Assembly (NCBI GenBank): GCA_016125005.1
Contig: WGMQ01000048.1
Span: 1-49,531, forward strand
DNA: 49,531 bases
Direction of reading: 5' to 3'
DNA from: a bacterium
Lineage (GTDB): Bacteria; Sumerlaeota; Sumerlaeia; SLMS01
The notes under the pieces were generated by a model. It worked only from the letters and a program-made list of their open reading frames with translations. It did not search any database and was not told where the DNA came from. This document shows positions 1 through 8,881 of this stretch, in pieces (position 1 is the first letter of the stretch; the number at the start of each line of letters is the position of its first letter). The position numbers and the translations under genes were made by a program.

Positions 1-2586
1 CCCCGGCGGCGCCATCGAGCAGGTATTCACCACACCGAGCAAACGCACCACCCTGGTGAACAACATCGTCGATGCCATCAAGAACGATCCGGGCGGCTAC
101 AACGCGGGCGTGAACTTTGACGTCGAGTTTTCGTGGGGCTCGAGCGTCCGCGATGGCATCGTGCTCCTCCTTCAGGAACTGCGCACGGCATTCGATGCGC
201 AGGGGCTTGCCGACAAGGAGATCAGTATCTATACGCACCCGACGCTGAGTACCAGTCAGTGGAACATCGCGGGCATGGAGCCGTATATCGACTACCTGAT
301 CTACAGCGGTTACGACTTCAGCACGGGTACCACTCCCAACGCGGTCGGCGACTGGGCCTCCATGACGTCCAGCGACACGCGCATTCCCGGTTACTTCGAG
401 CAGGGGCTTCCGCCGGAAAAGCTGGTGATCGCGTTCCCGACCTACGGACGTACCTGGGACGACACCACGCAGTATGGTGTCAGCGGCGGGTCATCCGGTT
501 CCACGGGGCGCGGCTTCACCGATGGCCTCTATGACACCACGATCAATACGGCCAATGGCGGTCCCCAGACCCATAATTACCAGACGGGCGACGAGACTGC
601 CTGGTACACTTACAATGACGGCACCGATCACGTCGTCGTCTGGGAAGGCATTGAGGGCATCAACTACAAGATTCGCCAGGCGCTCACCATCCAGGACCCG
701 ACCTCGGGCGTGAACATGGACGGCCGCAAGGTCGGCGGCGTCGCCTTCTGGTCGATGAACTGGCTGGCGGAGACGACCTCCCGCGATCCGCGCACCAATA
801 CCACGGTAACCCGCACCCGAACGTACCCGCACTTCTATCAGGTGCTTCAGGAGGCGCTGTCGGCGAAAGGTCAGACCCGGTTCCTGATCGATGGCTTCGA
901 GGGACGCGACCCCCGCTGGCGTGACCCCGACCTTGCCTTGGACACGGCGGGCGACACGGACAACAATTCGAGCTGGGATAATCTCGCCCGTCCCTCGGGC
1001 TCGGGGGCTCCCAGCAACAGCACCCTCGCAGCCACGGTGAACTTCGATTTCGAGGCAGCCGGTCCCAACAAGGGCGTGTTCGCGCACGAGGTGCTCAACA
1101 GCACCTTGGTCCCGGGCACTCGCGATCGTCACGCCGTTGCGGCGCTCTTCGATAGCACGACGCTCCTGCAGGCATCCATCCATACCGCCACGGCCTACTC
1201 GGGTCGCACGGTGCGCATGCTGGTGATTGATGCGAACGGCCAGCTCGAGGCAGGTCCCACTATCTCCCTCAACGCCACCGGGTGGCGGACGCTGAGCTTC
1301 GATCTGACGGCAGGCGCCACGGGATTCACGACCGTGGAACCGAACTTCACCACCGGCGACGGCGTGATCCAGACCGCCGGCGGGGGAGCGAAGGACATCG
1401 CGTTCTACGGCTTCGCGGTGGAAGGCGGTGGTGCGGGCGTCGTCACGGTGGTCTTCGACGAGATCACCTACGAACACGTCAACCCGGGCGGGAAGAACTA
1501 CAAGATCAACGAAGTGCGCTATGATGGCAACACGGGCGAGTTCGTCGAGATCTACGGCCCGGCGGGCAGTCTCCCCGCAGGCATGGAGATCCGCACCATT
1601 GTCGGGACGGACGGCTCGGTCTCCGCGTTGCCGATCAGTGGCTCGATCCCCGACGACGGCGGCGGCTTTGGTTACTTCGTTGTGGGCGACAGCAACGTCC
1701 CATCGGTTGACTACAGCACCGGTTTCTCGACCAGCACCAGTCAGCTTTCCGACGCTAATCCGAGCGGCCTTCAGCTCTGGGATGCGACCACGGGCGGTGT
1801 CTACGACTCGGTGGTCTACGAGGCCTTTGGTGGTATCGACGATCTGGCGCGCGTGGAAACACTCGGCGTCGTTGACGAGGGATGGCCGTGGCTGGGACGC
1901 ATCTCGAACGGCACGGACGGATCCTCCGCCGGCTACACGGCAGGTCGCTATCCCGATGGCAACGACACCGATGTGAACTCGGCGGACTTCTCGTCGATGG
2001 TGGCAACGCCCGGTGCGGCGAACGGTGGAAAGGTCCCGGGCGGCGCGGCGACGTATAGCTTCGACACGGTGCCCGCGGCTGCCTTCCAGTCATTCCAGAC
2101 CTTCACGGTGGCCTCGCCCGCGGTCGGCGCATCGGCGGGCGGCGGCAACGCGCACCGCTGCGTGGACACCACCGGCGGCGGCGTGATGAGCTTCATCGGT
2201 GATGCGGCACTGGGAGCGGGCGGCACCGGCTACAAGGTCACCGGCGAAGTCTTCATCCCCGCAGCCGCGGCACCGGCACAGGCGATCGGCGTGGGCTTCT
2301 GCGGCAGCCAGGGCAGCCACTTCTTCACGGCATCCCAGGCAGCTGCTGGCTACGAGAACGGCTACTGGATCATTTTCGAAAATCAGGCTGGAATCGGCCT
2401 CAACGATGGTCAGGCAGACCACCCGGGCGTCTTCCATTTCCTCCACGCCACCAACGACAACATGGATGGCAACCCGACCGAGCTCCTGGGTTCGGCAACG
2501 CTGGCAGCTGCGGGCGTGACCGAGGGGGCCTGGACGACCTTCGAGTTGGTCGTTGACCCCTCGGCGGCGGTGGGATCGCGACTGGT
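1..2586 (+). pseudogene. Secreted GH18-type / lamin-tail-domain protein, 5' part, interrupted by the prophage
   Basis: The frame is open from the window edge, so the true start is upstream. Residues numbered from the GTG at 56: about 1-290 form a glycoside hydrolase 18 (chitinase-like) domain with the strand motif GVNFDVEF and a later FPTYGRTW. The catalytic DxE glutamate is kept, but the usual DGxDxDxE reads AGVNFDVE, so two acidic residues are replaced. About 320-480 is a beta-sandwich, 480-660 resembles a lamin-tail domain (starts NYKINEVRYDG), and the rest is another beta-sandwich. The prophage begins at 2587; reading on gives about 35 foreign residues to a stop at 2690-2692. Joining 2586 to 42976 restores the frame (…SRLV-AMIGGH…), so the gene was intact before insertion. 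An extracellular role in glycan binding or degradation is inferred. Confidence 0.85.
2582..2586. repeat. Left target-site duplication (CTGGT)
   Basis: CTGGT directly precedes the TGTA left end and is repeated directly after the TACA right end at 42976-42980. A 5-bp duplication is the hallmark of Mu transposition. Confidence 0.93.
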
Positions 2587-2634
2587 TGTAGTTTCGCGAG
2601 ACTTTCCGGAAAGATTTCCGCGACTTTCCGGAAA
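2587..2634. repeat. Left prophage end with two transposase-binding-site candidates
   Basis: The end starts TGTA. The 13-bp sequence GACTTTCCGGAAA, with a palindromic core TTTCCGGAAA, occurs at 2600-2612 and again at 2622-2634, 22 bp apart (about two helical turns). The first copy starts 13 bp from the end, the same offset as at the right end. By analogy with Mu attL these are probably MuA sites L1 and L2; binding is inferred. Confidence 0.8.
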
Positions 2635-2683
2635 CTTTTCTTTTCGTTGCTGGCACGGTATTTTCAAGGCGCGCTCCAGTGCG

Positions 2684-3418
2684 TCATGCTGACGCGGCTG
2701 TCAAAAGACGGTCGTTCGCAAACTGATGCCAAGCCGGGTCGGCCTCGATCCCGATGAACGGGCGACCCTCCAGGATGGCCGCCTCGCCGGTCGTGCCGGA
2801 GCCCGCGAACGGATCAAGAATCGCCTCCCCTTCCGGAGCGCAACGCACCAGTTGCCGCATCAGCCCGACCGGCTTCTGCGCTGGATGCTTCTTGTTGGCA
2901 CTGTCCACGCGCTCACGAATCACGCCAGGGAATGGGCCACGACCATCGGCCCGAAGGCACTTCCACTTCGTTCCCCAGACGACATACTCGGCCTGGTGGC
3001 GGAAGTAGCCCGTGTGGGGCGGACGTGCGGCCTCGGTCTTGTCCCAGGCGATCACGCCACGCCAAACGAAGCCAGCGCACTGAATGGCATCGGAGACGGC
3101 TGGCAATTGCCTCCAGTCCGTGAAGGCGAGGATGTAGCCCGTCTCCCGAAGAATCCGGTACGCCTCCAGCAGCCAGATCGTGCACCAGGTGGTGAAGGAG
3201 CGCTGGTCCCGATTATCGCCGAGGAGGAACGGGCGGGCCGCGTAGCGGTGATGGTTCTCGTTGGAGATGTACTTGTCCATCGGCGCCTTGGCCCGGTCCT
3301 TTGCGTGAGTTCCGCCGGATGAATATGGCGGGTCCGTTACCACCGCTCCGATGCTCCCTGATTCGATCTCAGGCATGACCCGAAGTGCATCCCCCAGATG
3401 CAGTTGAAAGGCGCTCAT
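2684..3418 (-). CDS. DNA methyltransferase, beta-class (N6-adenine or N4-cytosine)
   Basis: A 244-residue enzyme predicted to transfer a methyl group from S-adenosylmethionine to an exocyclic amino group in DNA. Motif IV (TDPPY, residues 28-32) lies near the N-terminus and the AdoMet-binding motif (DPFAGSGTT, 202-210) near the C-terminus, the order of beta-class enzymes; GIEAD (223-227) follows. I start at ATG 3418, preceded by GGGGGACC. A longer frame to 3511 would run through the ribozyme leader and lacks a matching start signal. It is the last gene of the leftward operon, about 100 bp from the phage end, a position used in Mu by the DNA-modification gene mom. Protection of phage DNA from restriction is inferred. 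No partner restriction gene is present. Confidence 0.88.
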   Translation of the reverse strand: MSAFQLHLGDALRVMPEIESGSIGAVVTDPPYSSGGTHAKDRAKAPMDKYISNENHHRYAARPFLLGDNRDQRSFTTWCTIWLLEAYRILRETGYILAFTDWRQLPAVSDAIQCAGFVWRGVIAWDKTEAARPPHTGYFRHQAEYVVWGTKWKCLRADGRGPFPGVIRERVDSANKKHPAQKPVGLMRQLVRCAPEGEAILDPFAGSGTTGEAAILEGRPFIGIEADPAWHQFANDRLLTAASA

Positions 3419-3491
3419 TAGTAGGTCCCCCGACCCGTGGCTTGGTCGCTTCCTGGGCGACTCGGTTGATTGTTCCGGCCATGCCGTTTTT

Positions 3492-3543
3492 GGACTCGTC
3501 AGGCAGCGCATTACGCTGCGACCCGCCGGAGCGGGTTTCGTCC
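3492..3543 (-). ncRNA. Hammerhead ribozyme, type II (copy C)
   Basis: Read on the minus strand: GGAC (stem II strand), GAAA core, stem III ACCCGC-UCCG-GCGGGU, C17 cleavage nucleotide (position 3520), stem I GCAGCG-UAAUG-CGCUGC, core CUGACGA, then GUCC closing stem II. All invariant core bases are present; N7 is C, which is tolerated. Cleavage is expected between 3520 and 3519. It lies 3 nt after the tail-fibre stop and 73 nt before the methyltransferase start. Activity is inferred from the motif. Confidence 0.9.
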
Positions 3544-3546
3544 TAG

Positions 3547-4914
3547 TCAGGAATCAGCCCAGGTGCCGGTTATCGCTAGCGCGTACCAGAACGACCCTCC
3601 ATCACAGACCAGCATCAGGCTACCGGGACCAGATGGCGTATAGACCTGCACGCTGTTAAATGACCCGCCCGGGTCGTAAATATATCCGGAGCCCGTTTCG
3701 ACCTCGGCCCCAGAGGTGTTTGCCACGATCAGGTACCAGACTCCGGCCAGGCTGGGACCCGGATTCGGCAACGTGCAGTGTTTGTCGCCGATGAATGCAA
3801 TCGTGCCGGACTGTGATGCCGACAGACTGAGCGGAGGGGTAAATGACCCTTCTGCGATAACCGGCAGTTGCCTCGGCATGAGCGCTGCCGAATCGATGCC
3901 GTCCAACAAATCCGAGTTGAGGTTCGTGACCTTCGTAACAGCGTTCACGGTGAATGGCGCCGCCCCGCTCGTCGCAAAGCTCGCCGCTGGGCCGCCGGAA
4001 TAGTTGAACATGGCGACCGCCGCGGTGCTGTTCGTCGACGTGGCCGAGATCCGAGAGCCCGCGCCGCTCGTCGTGATCGTGCCGCCCGTGATCGCCACGG
4101 CGTCGGACGCCTGCGTGGAAATGGTGCCAAGCCCCAACGCCGTTCTCGCGGCGCTCGCTGACGTCGCCCCTGTTCCACCGCTGGTGATCGGCAGCGCCGT
4201 CACAAGGCTCAAGCCGCTCGCTCCCAGTGTCGCGATTGTGTCGCCATCGCGCTTCACGGTGAACGGCGCCGTCGTTCCGATCTCAATCGAAGGTATATCA
4301 ACCGCGCTGAAGTCAGGGCGCCCATTGACTTGGATCGAGACGGGGCTCACTGCTCCCAGCGTCAGACCCGGCGCCGTTAGCTTGGCAACTGCCATCACAT
4401 GATCGGCCACAATGGTCCCGCCATCATCAGGCAAGACCGCTGGATTGGCATCCGCCGACACGACCAAGCCGCGGATCAGTGCGCCCCGCGGCGGTTCGCC
4501 GTCGGATCCGTTTACCGCGTAGAGTCCCCATCCATTCTCATCCACGGCGGAAGCCACGATGCCGGTCGCTCCGGTCGTCGAGGTGCCGATGCCGCCATCC
4601 ACCTCGACGACTAGACCCTCCCCATATGTTCCGGCCTGAATATTCACGGGACGAGACACGACAACGTGGCTGGTGGCCAGATCCAACGCCTGGCCGCTCA
4701 GGCGAAGGAGGCCCTGGGCGTCCTCGCTGAGCGTTACCGGCTGGTACAGCATCCCGGCGCCGGTCTCGGTGATGGCCGTATAGACGCCGTTGCCGTCCGT
4801 ATCCAGCCGCACCTCCTTGGTCCAGATCGGAGGCCAGTTGGCCTGGGCGTCGACGTCGCCGGACAAGATCCACAACGAGAGTAGGGCAAAGAGAGCAGCA
4901 GTCATGGTGCGCAT
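3547..4914 (-). CDS. Tail fibre / appendage protein with a Sec-type signal peptide
   Basis: A 455-residue protein. I start at ATG 4914, preceded by AAAGGAAG at good spacing; a longer frame to 5181 is the antisense of the neighbouring gene. The N-terminus is a classical signal peptide: MRTMTA, a hydrophobic stretch ALFALLSLWIL, then a likely cleavage after VDA. The middle contains ITSGGTGATSASAA..ALGL, a motif typical of phage tail fibres, followed by NSDLLDGIDSA, also common in fibre shafts and tips. The C-terminus is Gly/Ser-rich and beta-like, probably the receptor-binding tip. It is the last structural gene of the leftward operon. A signal peptide is unexpected on a virion protein that assembles in the cytoplasm. 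Confidence 0.75.
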   Translation of the reverse strand: MRTMTAALFALLSLWILSGDVDAQANWPPIWTKEVRLDTDGNGVYTAITETGAGMLYQPVTLSEDAQGLLRLSGQALDLATSHVVVSRPVNIQAGTYGEGLVVEVDGGIGTSTTGATGIVASAVDENGWGLYAVNGSDGEPPRGALIRGLVVSADANPAVLPDDGGTIVADHVMAVAKLTAPGLTLGAVSPVSIQVNGRPDFSAVDIPSIEIGTTAPFTVKRDGDTIATLGASGLSLVTALPITSGGTGATSASAARTALGLGTISTQASDAVAITGGTITTSGAGSRISATSTNSTAAVAMFNYSGGPAASFATSGAAPFTVNAVTKVTNLNSDLLDGIDSAALMPRQLPVIAEGSFTPPLSLSASQSGTIAFIGDKHCTLPNPGPSLAGVWYLIVANTSGAEVETGSGYIYDPGGSFNSVQVYTPSGPGSLMLVCDGGSFWYALAITGTWADS

Positions 4915-4925
4915 GAGACTTCCTT

Positions 4926-5654
4926 TCAGGAGTTGTGGAGGCTGAATGCAGCCTGCAAGAATTGGTGGCCGCCAGCGGCCTCGACAAACAGGTAGAGGGT
5001 TTGTCCGCCGACCACGGAGATTGCTCCCGTGGCGGCAGCACCCGTGTGGTTCCCGGCACCGACCAGCGCCTCGATGTAAGGCGCCTCCGAGCCGACGATC
5101 CCCGTGCTGATCCTGATTCGCGTCGCGCCTGTCGATGCCCAGCCCTGGCTGTGCACGATCTGAAGATCCCGGATCGTCCACTCTGCTTCCGCCGGACCCG
5201 GCACCACAAAGCGCAGTTCCTCGCCCTCGGCGGTCTCGCTGACCACACCGGGGAAGGAACCGACAAAGGGCATGATGACCCGGCGGGCCGTGATGAACGC
5301 CTCGATGGCGGAGATGTGGCTCGCCAGCAGGTTCACAGGGCCGACGCGACCCGGCGAACCGATCCCCGAGTAGCTCGGCAACATCGACCGCCCCGCATCG
5401 CTATCGTGGAAGCGCAGGCGGCCCCATCTATTGATCGAGAACTGCCCCGGCCCCGGCGTTCCTTCCGTCTTGGTGCGCGGACCCGCGGGCGACACGCACA
5501 CCACCGACAGCGCCGCACCCGGCGCCGGAACCTCGTTCAGCCAGACGTCGAACGGCGCCGTCGCGGGCACCGTCACGGCCTCGTCCTCGATCGCCAATGG
5601 CGTGTCGCGCAGATCGATCAGCGGAGTCCACTCAAGAAGGTCGGCAGGGAACAT
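4926..5654 (-). CDS. Tail-fibre-region protein of unknown function
   Basis: A 242-residue protein whose ATG overlaps the TAA of the upstream gene (TAATG). No family is recognised. The N-terminal half contains WLNEVPAPG and FSINRWGRLRFHDSDAG; the C-terminal part (GNHTGAAATGAISVVGGQTLYLFVEAAGG) is Gly/Ala-rich and beta-like, as in appendage proteins. There is no signal peptide or membrane segment. It sits between a probable fibre protein and the tail fibre, so a structural or fibre-associated role is inferred from position only. The stop is 11 bp before the next start. Confidence 0.7.
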   Translation of the reverse strand: MFPADLLEWTPLIDLRDTPLAIEDEAVTVPATAPFDVWLNEVPAPGAALSVVCVSPAGPRTKTEGTPGPGQFSINRWGRLRFHDSDAGRSMLPSYSGIGSPGRVGPVNLLASHISAIEAFITARRVIMPFVGSFPGVVSETAEGEELRFVVPGPAEAEWTIRDLQIVHSQGWASTGATRIRISTGIVGSEAPYIEALVGAGNHTGAAATGAISVVGGQTLYLFVEAAGGHQFLQAAFSLHNS

Positions 5655-6505
5655 TAGACGAACGCCACCGTTCGGACGGTTCCAGTGGCGTCCTTGAACT
5701 TGAGCTTGTTGCTATCGTCCACGTCCACGAACAGTTGCAGCGGCCCCAGGACCGACGTATTGCCGCCGAAGAGCCGCAGCAGCTCGCCCATTTGGTTGGG
5801 CGGCACGATGCCACCGAATTGGCTGTACACCGCTTCGGGGAGAGCCTCGGCGCCATTGCCCGAGATCGTGCGCAGACCAAACGTCTCCCGGATGTCCTGG
5901 ATGTCGGAAAGTACGATGTCCGTGGCCGAGGGCCGAACCTTCACCACGGCGATCGGCGCCAGCCCGGCAGGCACATGCTCCCAGGCGTTGATGCGCGTCA
6001 GCCCTGGATCGGCGGCCCCATCGGTGCCCTTGATCACTGTGATGTCGAAGTCCTCCACCACCGCATTCGCGTCCTGCACCAGCGACACATTGCCCGCACC
6101 ATCGATCACCTGGCGAGACACGCTTCCGGCCAGGGTGAACTTGGGGGCCAGGCACACGATGTCATAGCGCGTCAGCGTCGGACTCGTGCTGGCCTCGATC
6201 ACCTTGGTCTGTCCATCGTTCCAGATGAAGTAGAAGTGCCCGTTGTGGTTCACACCATCGTTGATGATCCCCGATCCACGGGTAAGCTTGATGGTCATGC
6301 TCGCCGGGTCGCTCGGCACAGCCAGGCATTCCGCATAACGGAAGCTGGCACGCCGGAATCCGTACCAGTACGGATCACCACCCAACATCGTCAGGATCGC
6401 CTTGATGGCGCTATCCCGCGACGTCAGGATCGCCTCGGCGACTTCTGCCTCTGACGTCTGCGAATAGGGCGTAAAATGGAACTGCTTCCCACTGCTCGGC
6501 ATCAT
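5654..6505 (-). CDS. Tail fibre N-terminal-type structural protein
   Basis: A 283-residue protein starting at ATG 6505, which overlaps the previous stop (ATGA) and follows a strong GGAGG. A longer frame to 6883 is antisense-like within the upstream gene. The N-terminus (MMPSSGKQFHFTPYSQTS) leads to an alpha/beta region with FKDATGTVRTVAFV at the C-terminus, resembling the end of a collar or fibre segment. I do not recognise a named family with certainty. Its position directly after the gp48-like baseplate gene matches the place of fibre genes in Mu-like and P2-like phages. Confidence 0.7.
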   Translation of the reverse strand: MMPSSGKQFHFTPYSQTSEAEVAEAILTSRDSAIKAILTMLGGDPYWYGFRRASFRYAECLAVPSDPASMTIKLTRGSGIINDGVNHNGHFYFIWNDGQTKVIEASTSPTLTRYDIVCLAPKFTLAGSVSRQVIDGAGNVSLVQDANAVVEDFDITVIKGTDGAADPGLTRINAWEHVPAGLAPIAVVKVRPSATDIVLSDIQDIRETFGLRTISGNGAEALPEAVYSQFGGIVPPNQMGELLRLFGGNTSVLGPLQLFVDVDDSNKLKFKDATGTVRTVAFV

Positions 6506-7329
6506 GCATCCTCCAGCCAGATTTGAACCTCGACACCCGCCGCCTTCGTTGCTTCGATCTCTTCCCGAAGCTGGCGACACCTCGCCGCGTCGATCTCCGA
6601 GCCGCCCCAAAAGCTGCGACCCCAGTACGACCGACGCCAGAAAGTGGATACCCGACGCATCGGCGTCCGGACGACAACAACAGCAACCGCAAATGGCGTG
6701 TCCCGGAACCGCGGGCCGCGCGGAATGCCGAACGAACACCAATACGAATCGCGCCAGTAGGATCGGCCCCAATAGCCCGTCGATCGCGGCTGTGCGGCGC
6801 CCAGCGGCCTCGGCATCACCGGCGTCGCCCAACGGGCGCCACGCCCCCAGAAACTGCGGCCCCACGTCCCCTGCCGATAGCACAGCGTGAAGACGTCCAG
6901 CACAGCGGCCGCTCCCACCACGCGCTCCGCGGCGGCGCGCAGAGCGCCCTCTGTCACGCGGTCGGGAATCAGCCCCAGGCGAATCCGATAGTCATAGTCG
7001 GTCTCGCGCGGCAGGCGCGGAATGCCACGCTCCACGCCATGAAGATCCAGCCATTCCCCCTCGGCTCGCCCGATCTCGGTTTCCGCCAGCAGACGCTCCA
7101 GCCATTGCTCGAAGTCGGCCCAAACATGGGCCGCGGCTCCAAACACCGGGTCCTTCGCCACCTGCTCAACCGGCAGCCCATCACCGAGCCAGGCGAAGTC
7201 GCCCCACGCCATCGCGGCCCACATCGGCACGTCCACCGTCACGCGGCGCCGCGTCAGCCCCCTCATCAGCCAGGAAGGCACACTACGCATCATCTCCAGA
7301 TAAAGGGCATCGCCGGAGGCAGGAATCAT
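6502..7329 (-). CDS. Baseplate protein, Mu gp48 / P2 gpI-like, with Trp-rich repeat tail
   Basis: A 275-residue protein. Residues 1-145 match the style of the Mu gp48/P2 gpI family: EIGRAEGEWLDLHG, then RIRLGLIPDRVTEGALRAA. From about 150 the sequence is dominated by aromatic repeats: TWGRSFWGRG, YWGRSYWRDSYW and FWRRSYWGRSFWGGS. It ends in a short helix (REEIEATKAAGVEVQIWLEDA). The start overlaps the J-like gene by 4 bp, and its stop overlaps the next start. It is expected to link the baseplate wedge to the fibres; the repeats may form an attachment surface (inference). Confidence 0.8.
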   Translation of the reverse strand: MIPASGDALYLEMMRSVPSWLMRGLTRRRVTVDVPMWAAMAWGDFAWLGDGLPVEQVAKDPVFGAAAHVWADFEQWLERLLAETEIGRAEGEWLDLHGVERGIPRLPRETDYDYRIRLGLIPDRVTEGALRAAAERVVGAAAVLDVFTLCYRQGTWGRSFWGRGARWATPVMPRPLGAAQPRSTGYWGRSYWRDSYWCSFGIPRGPRFRDTPFAVAVVVVRTPMRRVSTFWRRSYWGRSFWGGSEIDAARCRQLREEIEATKAAGVEVQIWLEDA

Positions 7330-8408
7330 TGGATCGTCACCGATTCCACCGTCGTGCGCAGCAATTGCCGGGGCGAAGCCACCAGGTCGCCGCCCGGCGC
7401 CAGCACCGCCACGTCAGCGATCGAGCTATCGGCCGAAAATACCGCGGCGCTGATCCGGGACCGCGTCAGCCCCTCGCCGATCGCCAGGCTGTTCAGCAGG
7501 GCGATCACCGCATCGCGTGCCCGGCCTACCGCGTCGGCACTACCGCCTGCCCGAAGCACCACCTTCAGCCCGACCGGCACATTCACCACGTCGGCCCCCC
7601 ACACGTTCACCACGATCCCCGCGGCGCGCGCATCCGAGTCCACCGCACGGCGCACCCGCTCGCCCAGCAGTCCGTTGTAGCCGTCCGAGCCGTCCGTCAC
7701 ATACAGGTCAACCCACCCGCCTAGATGGGGCCGAATCCGCTGCTCGCTCACCGACGCCCGCCGCACCTCCGGCAACATGGCCGCGTACCGAATCGCCGCT
7801 GCCGTGCCCCGGCGCTGCGCCTGCCAGCGCGCCGCAATCCGTTGGCGGAACTCCTGATCCGTCTCCGCCTCGTTGCCGCCGACCAGCGGCTGCGGATTCC
7901 GAAGTCGCAGCCCCGTCTGGCCGTCCGACCAGGTCGCTGCCGAATCTGGGAACCAAACGCGATCCGCCGGGCGGTTCCCCGCGAGACCCGCCTCCGGCGC
8001 CTCCACGTTGATCAGCACTTCCGACGCCGAGGTCGCCACCGAATCCGTGACCAGGTACTTCACGCCGGCGACGTCCACCAGCACGTTCCCCGCTGGGATC
8101 GACAGCGCGCCCGCCGACGTGCGCGTCAGCCGAACCTGCCCGATCGCCTTCGCCGCGGCTTGCCGTTCCATCTCGTAATGATCGAGCGCCAGCGTATCCA
8201 GATCGGCACCCTGCGCCGCGGCCACAAAGGTCTTGGCGATTTCCGTCAGGGCCAGCCGCTGGGCATCGCGCTTCATCAGCGCCATCACCCCGGCCAACCC
8301 ATTCAGCAGCGTGCCCTCACGCCTGGCATCCAGATCGGGCGCCCTCATTTCGATCTCACGGATCGCCAGCTCCACATCCTCGCTGGCCGTTCTCATCAGG
8401 TCCGCCAT
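7326..8408 (-). CDS. Baseplate J-like protein (Mu gp47)
   Basis: A 360-residue protein of the baseplate J family, which forms the wedge around the tail tip. Support: RTASEDVELAIREIEMRAPDLD at the N-terminus, a central SIPAGNVLVDVAGVKYLVTD, then GGNEAETDQEFRQRIAARW, the most recognisable signature of the family, and a C-terminal VNVPVGLKVVLRAGG domain. Length is typical. Translation appears coupled: it starts 1 bp after the gp46-like gene and overlaps the gp48-like gene by 4 bp. Confidence 0.92.
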   Translation of the reverse strand: MADLMRTASEDVELAIREIEMRAPDLDARREGTLLNGLAGVMALMKRDAQRLALTEIAKTFVAAAQGADLDTLALDHYEMERQAAAKAIGQVRLTRTSAGALSIPAGNVLVDVAGVKYLVTDSVATSASEVLINVEAPEAGLAGNRPADRVWFPDSAATWSDGQTGLRLRNPQPLVGGNEAETDQEFRQRIAARWQAQRRGTAAAIRYAAMLPEVRRASVSEQRIRPHLGGWVDLYVTDGSDGYNGLLGERVRRAVDSDARAAGIVVNVWGADVVNVPVGLKVVLRAGGSADAVGRARDAVIALLNSLAIGEGLTRSRISAAVFSADSSIADVAVLAPGGDLVASPRQLLRTTVESVTIQ

Positions 8409-8409
8409 G

Positions 8410-8880
8410 TCACACCTCGATCCTCGTCAGGTCTCCAATGGCGCCGAACGCCGTCTGCACGCGCCAAGAGATCGCCAGCGACGAATCGCTGGACGAAACT
8501 TCCACCGCCACGACGCGCGTCACCCCGTCGAGCTTCGCCAGCCCGCTCCGCACCCGCGCCCGCAGTTCCATCGTCAATGCCGTCGTGATCTGCCGCCCGA
8601 GGTAGCGCTTGATCCCGGCCCCCCACGTCGGCGCCCAGGGCAGGCAGGCCAGCAGCTTCGCACCGCCCGGCGCCGAGTACTCCGCCGCCCGCTCCTCCGC
8701 AGAAGCATAGGCCCGCCGATCCTCGACCTCACTGGCCACCAGTTCCGGCCCATCGGTCGCCGGTTCCGTCAATAGCCACCGGTTGATGATCTCCCGCATC
8801 GCGGCCAGATCGTCCACCCGCCCCAGGTCGCCATCGGGGCCTCGATGCCAGTCGAATCGCGTGAATCGGATGTCGCGCAT
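8410..8880 (-). CDS. Baseplate wedge protein, Mu gp46-like
   Basis: A 156-residue protein starting at ATG 8880 (MRDIRFTRFDWHRGPDGDL), the point where family-like sequence begins; an upstream extension to 8946 only reads the end of the PAAR gene in another frame. The C-terminal half (TTALTMELRARVRSGLAKLDGVTRVVAVEV) is like the Mu gp46/GPW-gp25 baseplate group. Its place between PAAR and the J-like gene is the canonical baseplate order and supports the call. Confidence 0.8.
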   Translation of the reverse strand: MRDIRFTRFDWHRGPDGDLGRVDDLAAMREIINRWLLTEPATDGPELVASEVEDRRAYASAEERAAEYSAPGGAKLLACLPWAPTWGAGIKRYLGRQITTALTMELRARVRSGLAKLDGVTRVVAVEVSSSDSSLAISWRVQTAFGAIGDLTRIEV

Positions 8881-8881
8881 C

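Noticed and set aside
491..1477. Large antisense frame within the GH18 gene
   Set aside because: It mirrors the GC-rich codon pattern of the sense gene, has Arg/Gly-rich composition and no start signal.
4915..5181. N-terminal extension of the tail fibre gene
   Set aside because: The extension is the antisense-type reading of the upstream gene, with Arg/Cys-rich composition; ATG 4914 has a good ribosome-binding site.
8388..8432. TCATCAG and TCGTCAG (minus CTGATGA, CTGACGA) as hammerhead cores
   Set aside because: Both fall in baseplate coding sequence without the GAAA element or stem III hairpin.
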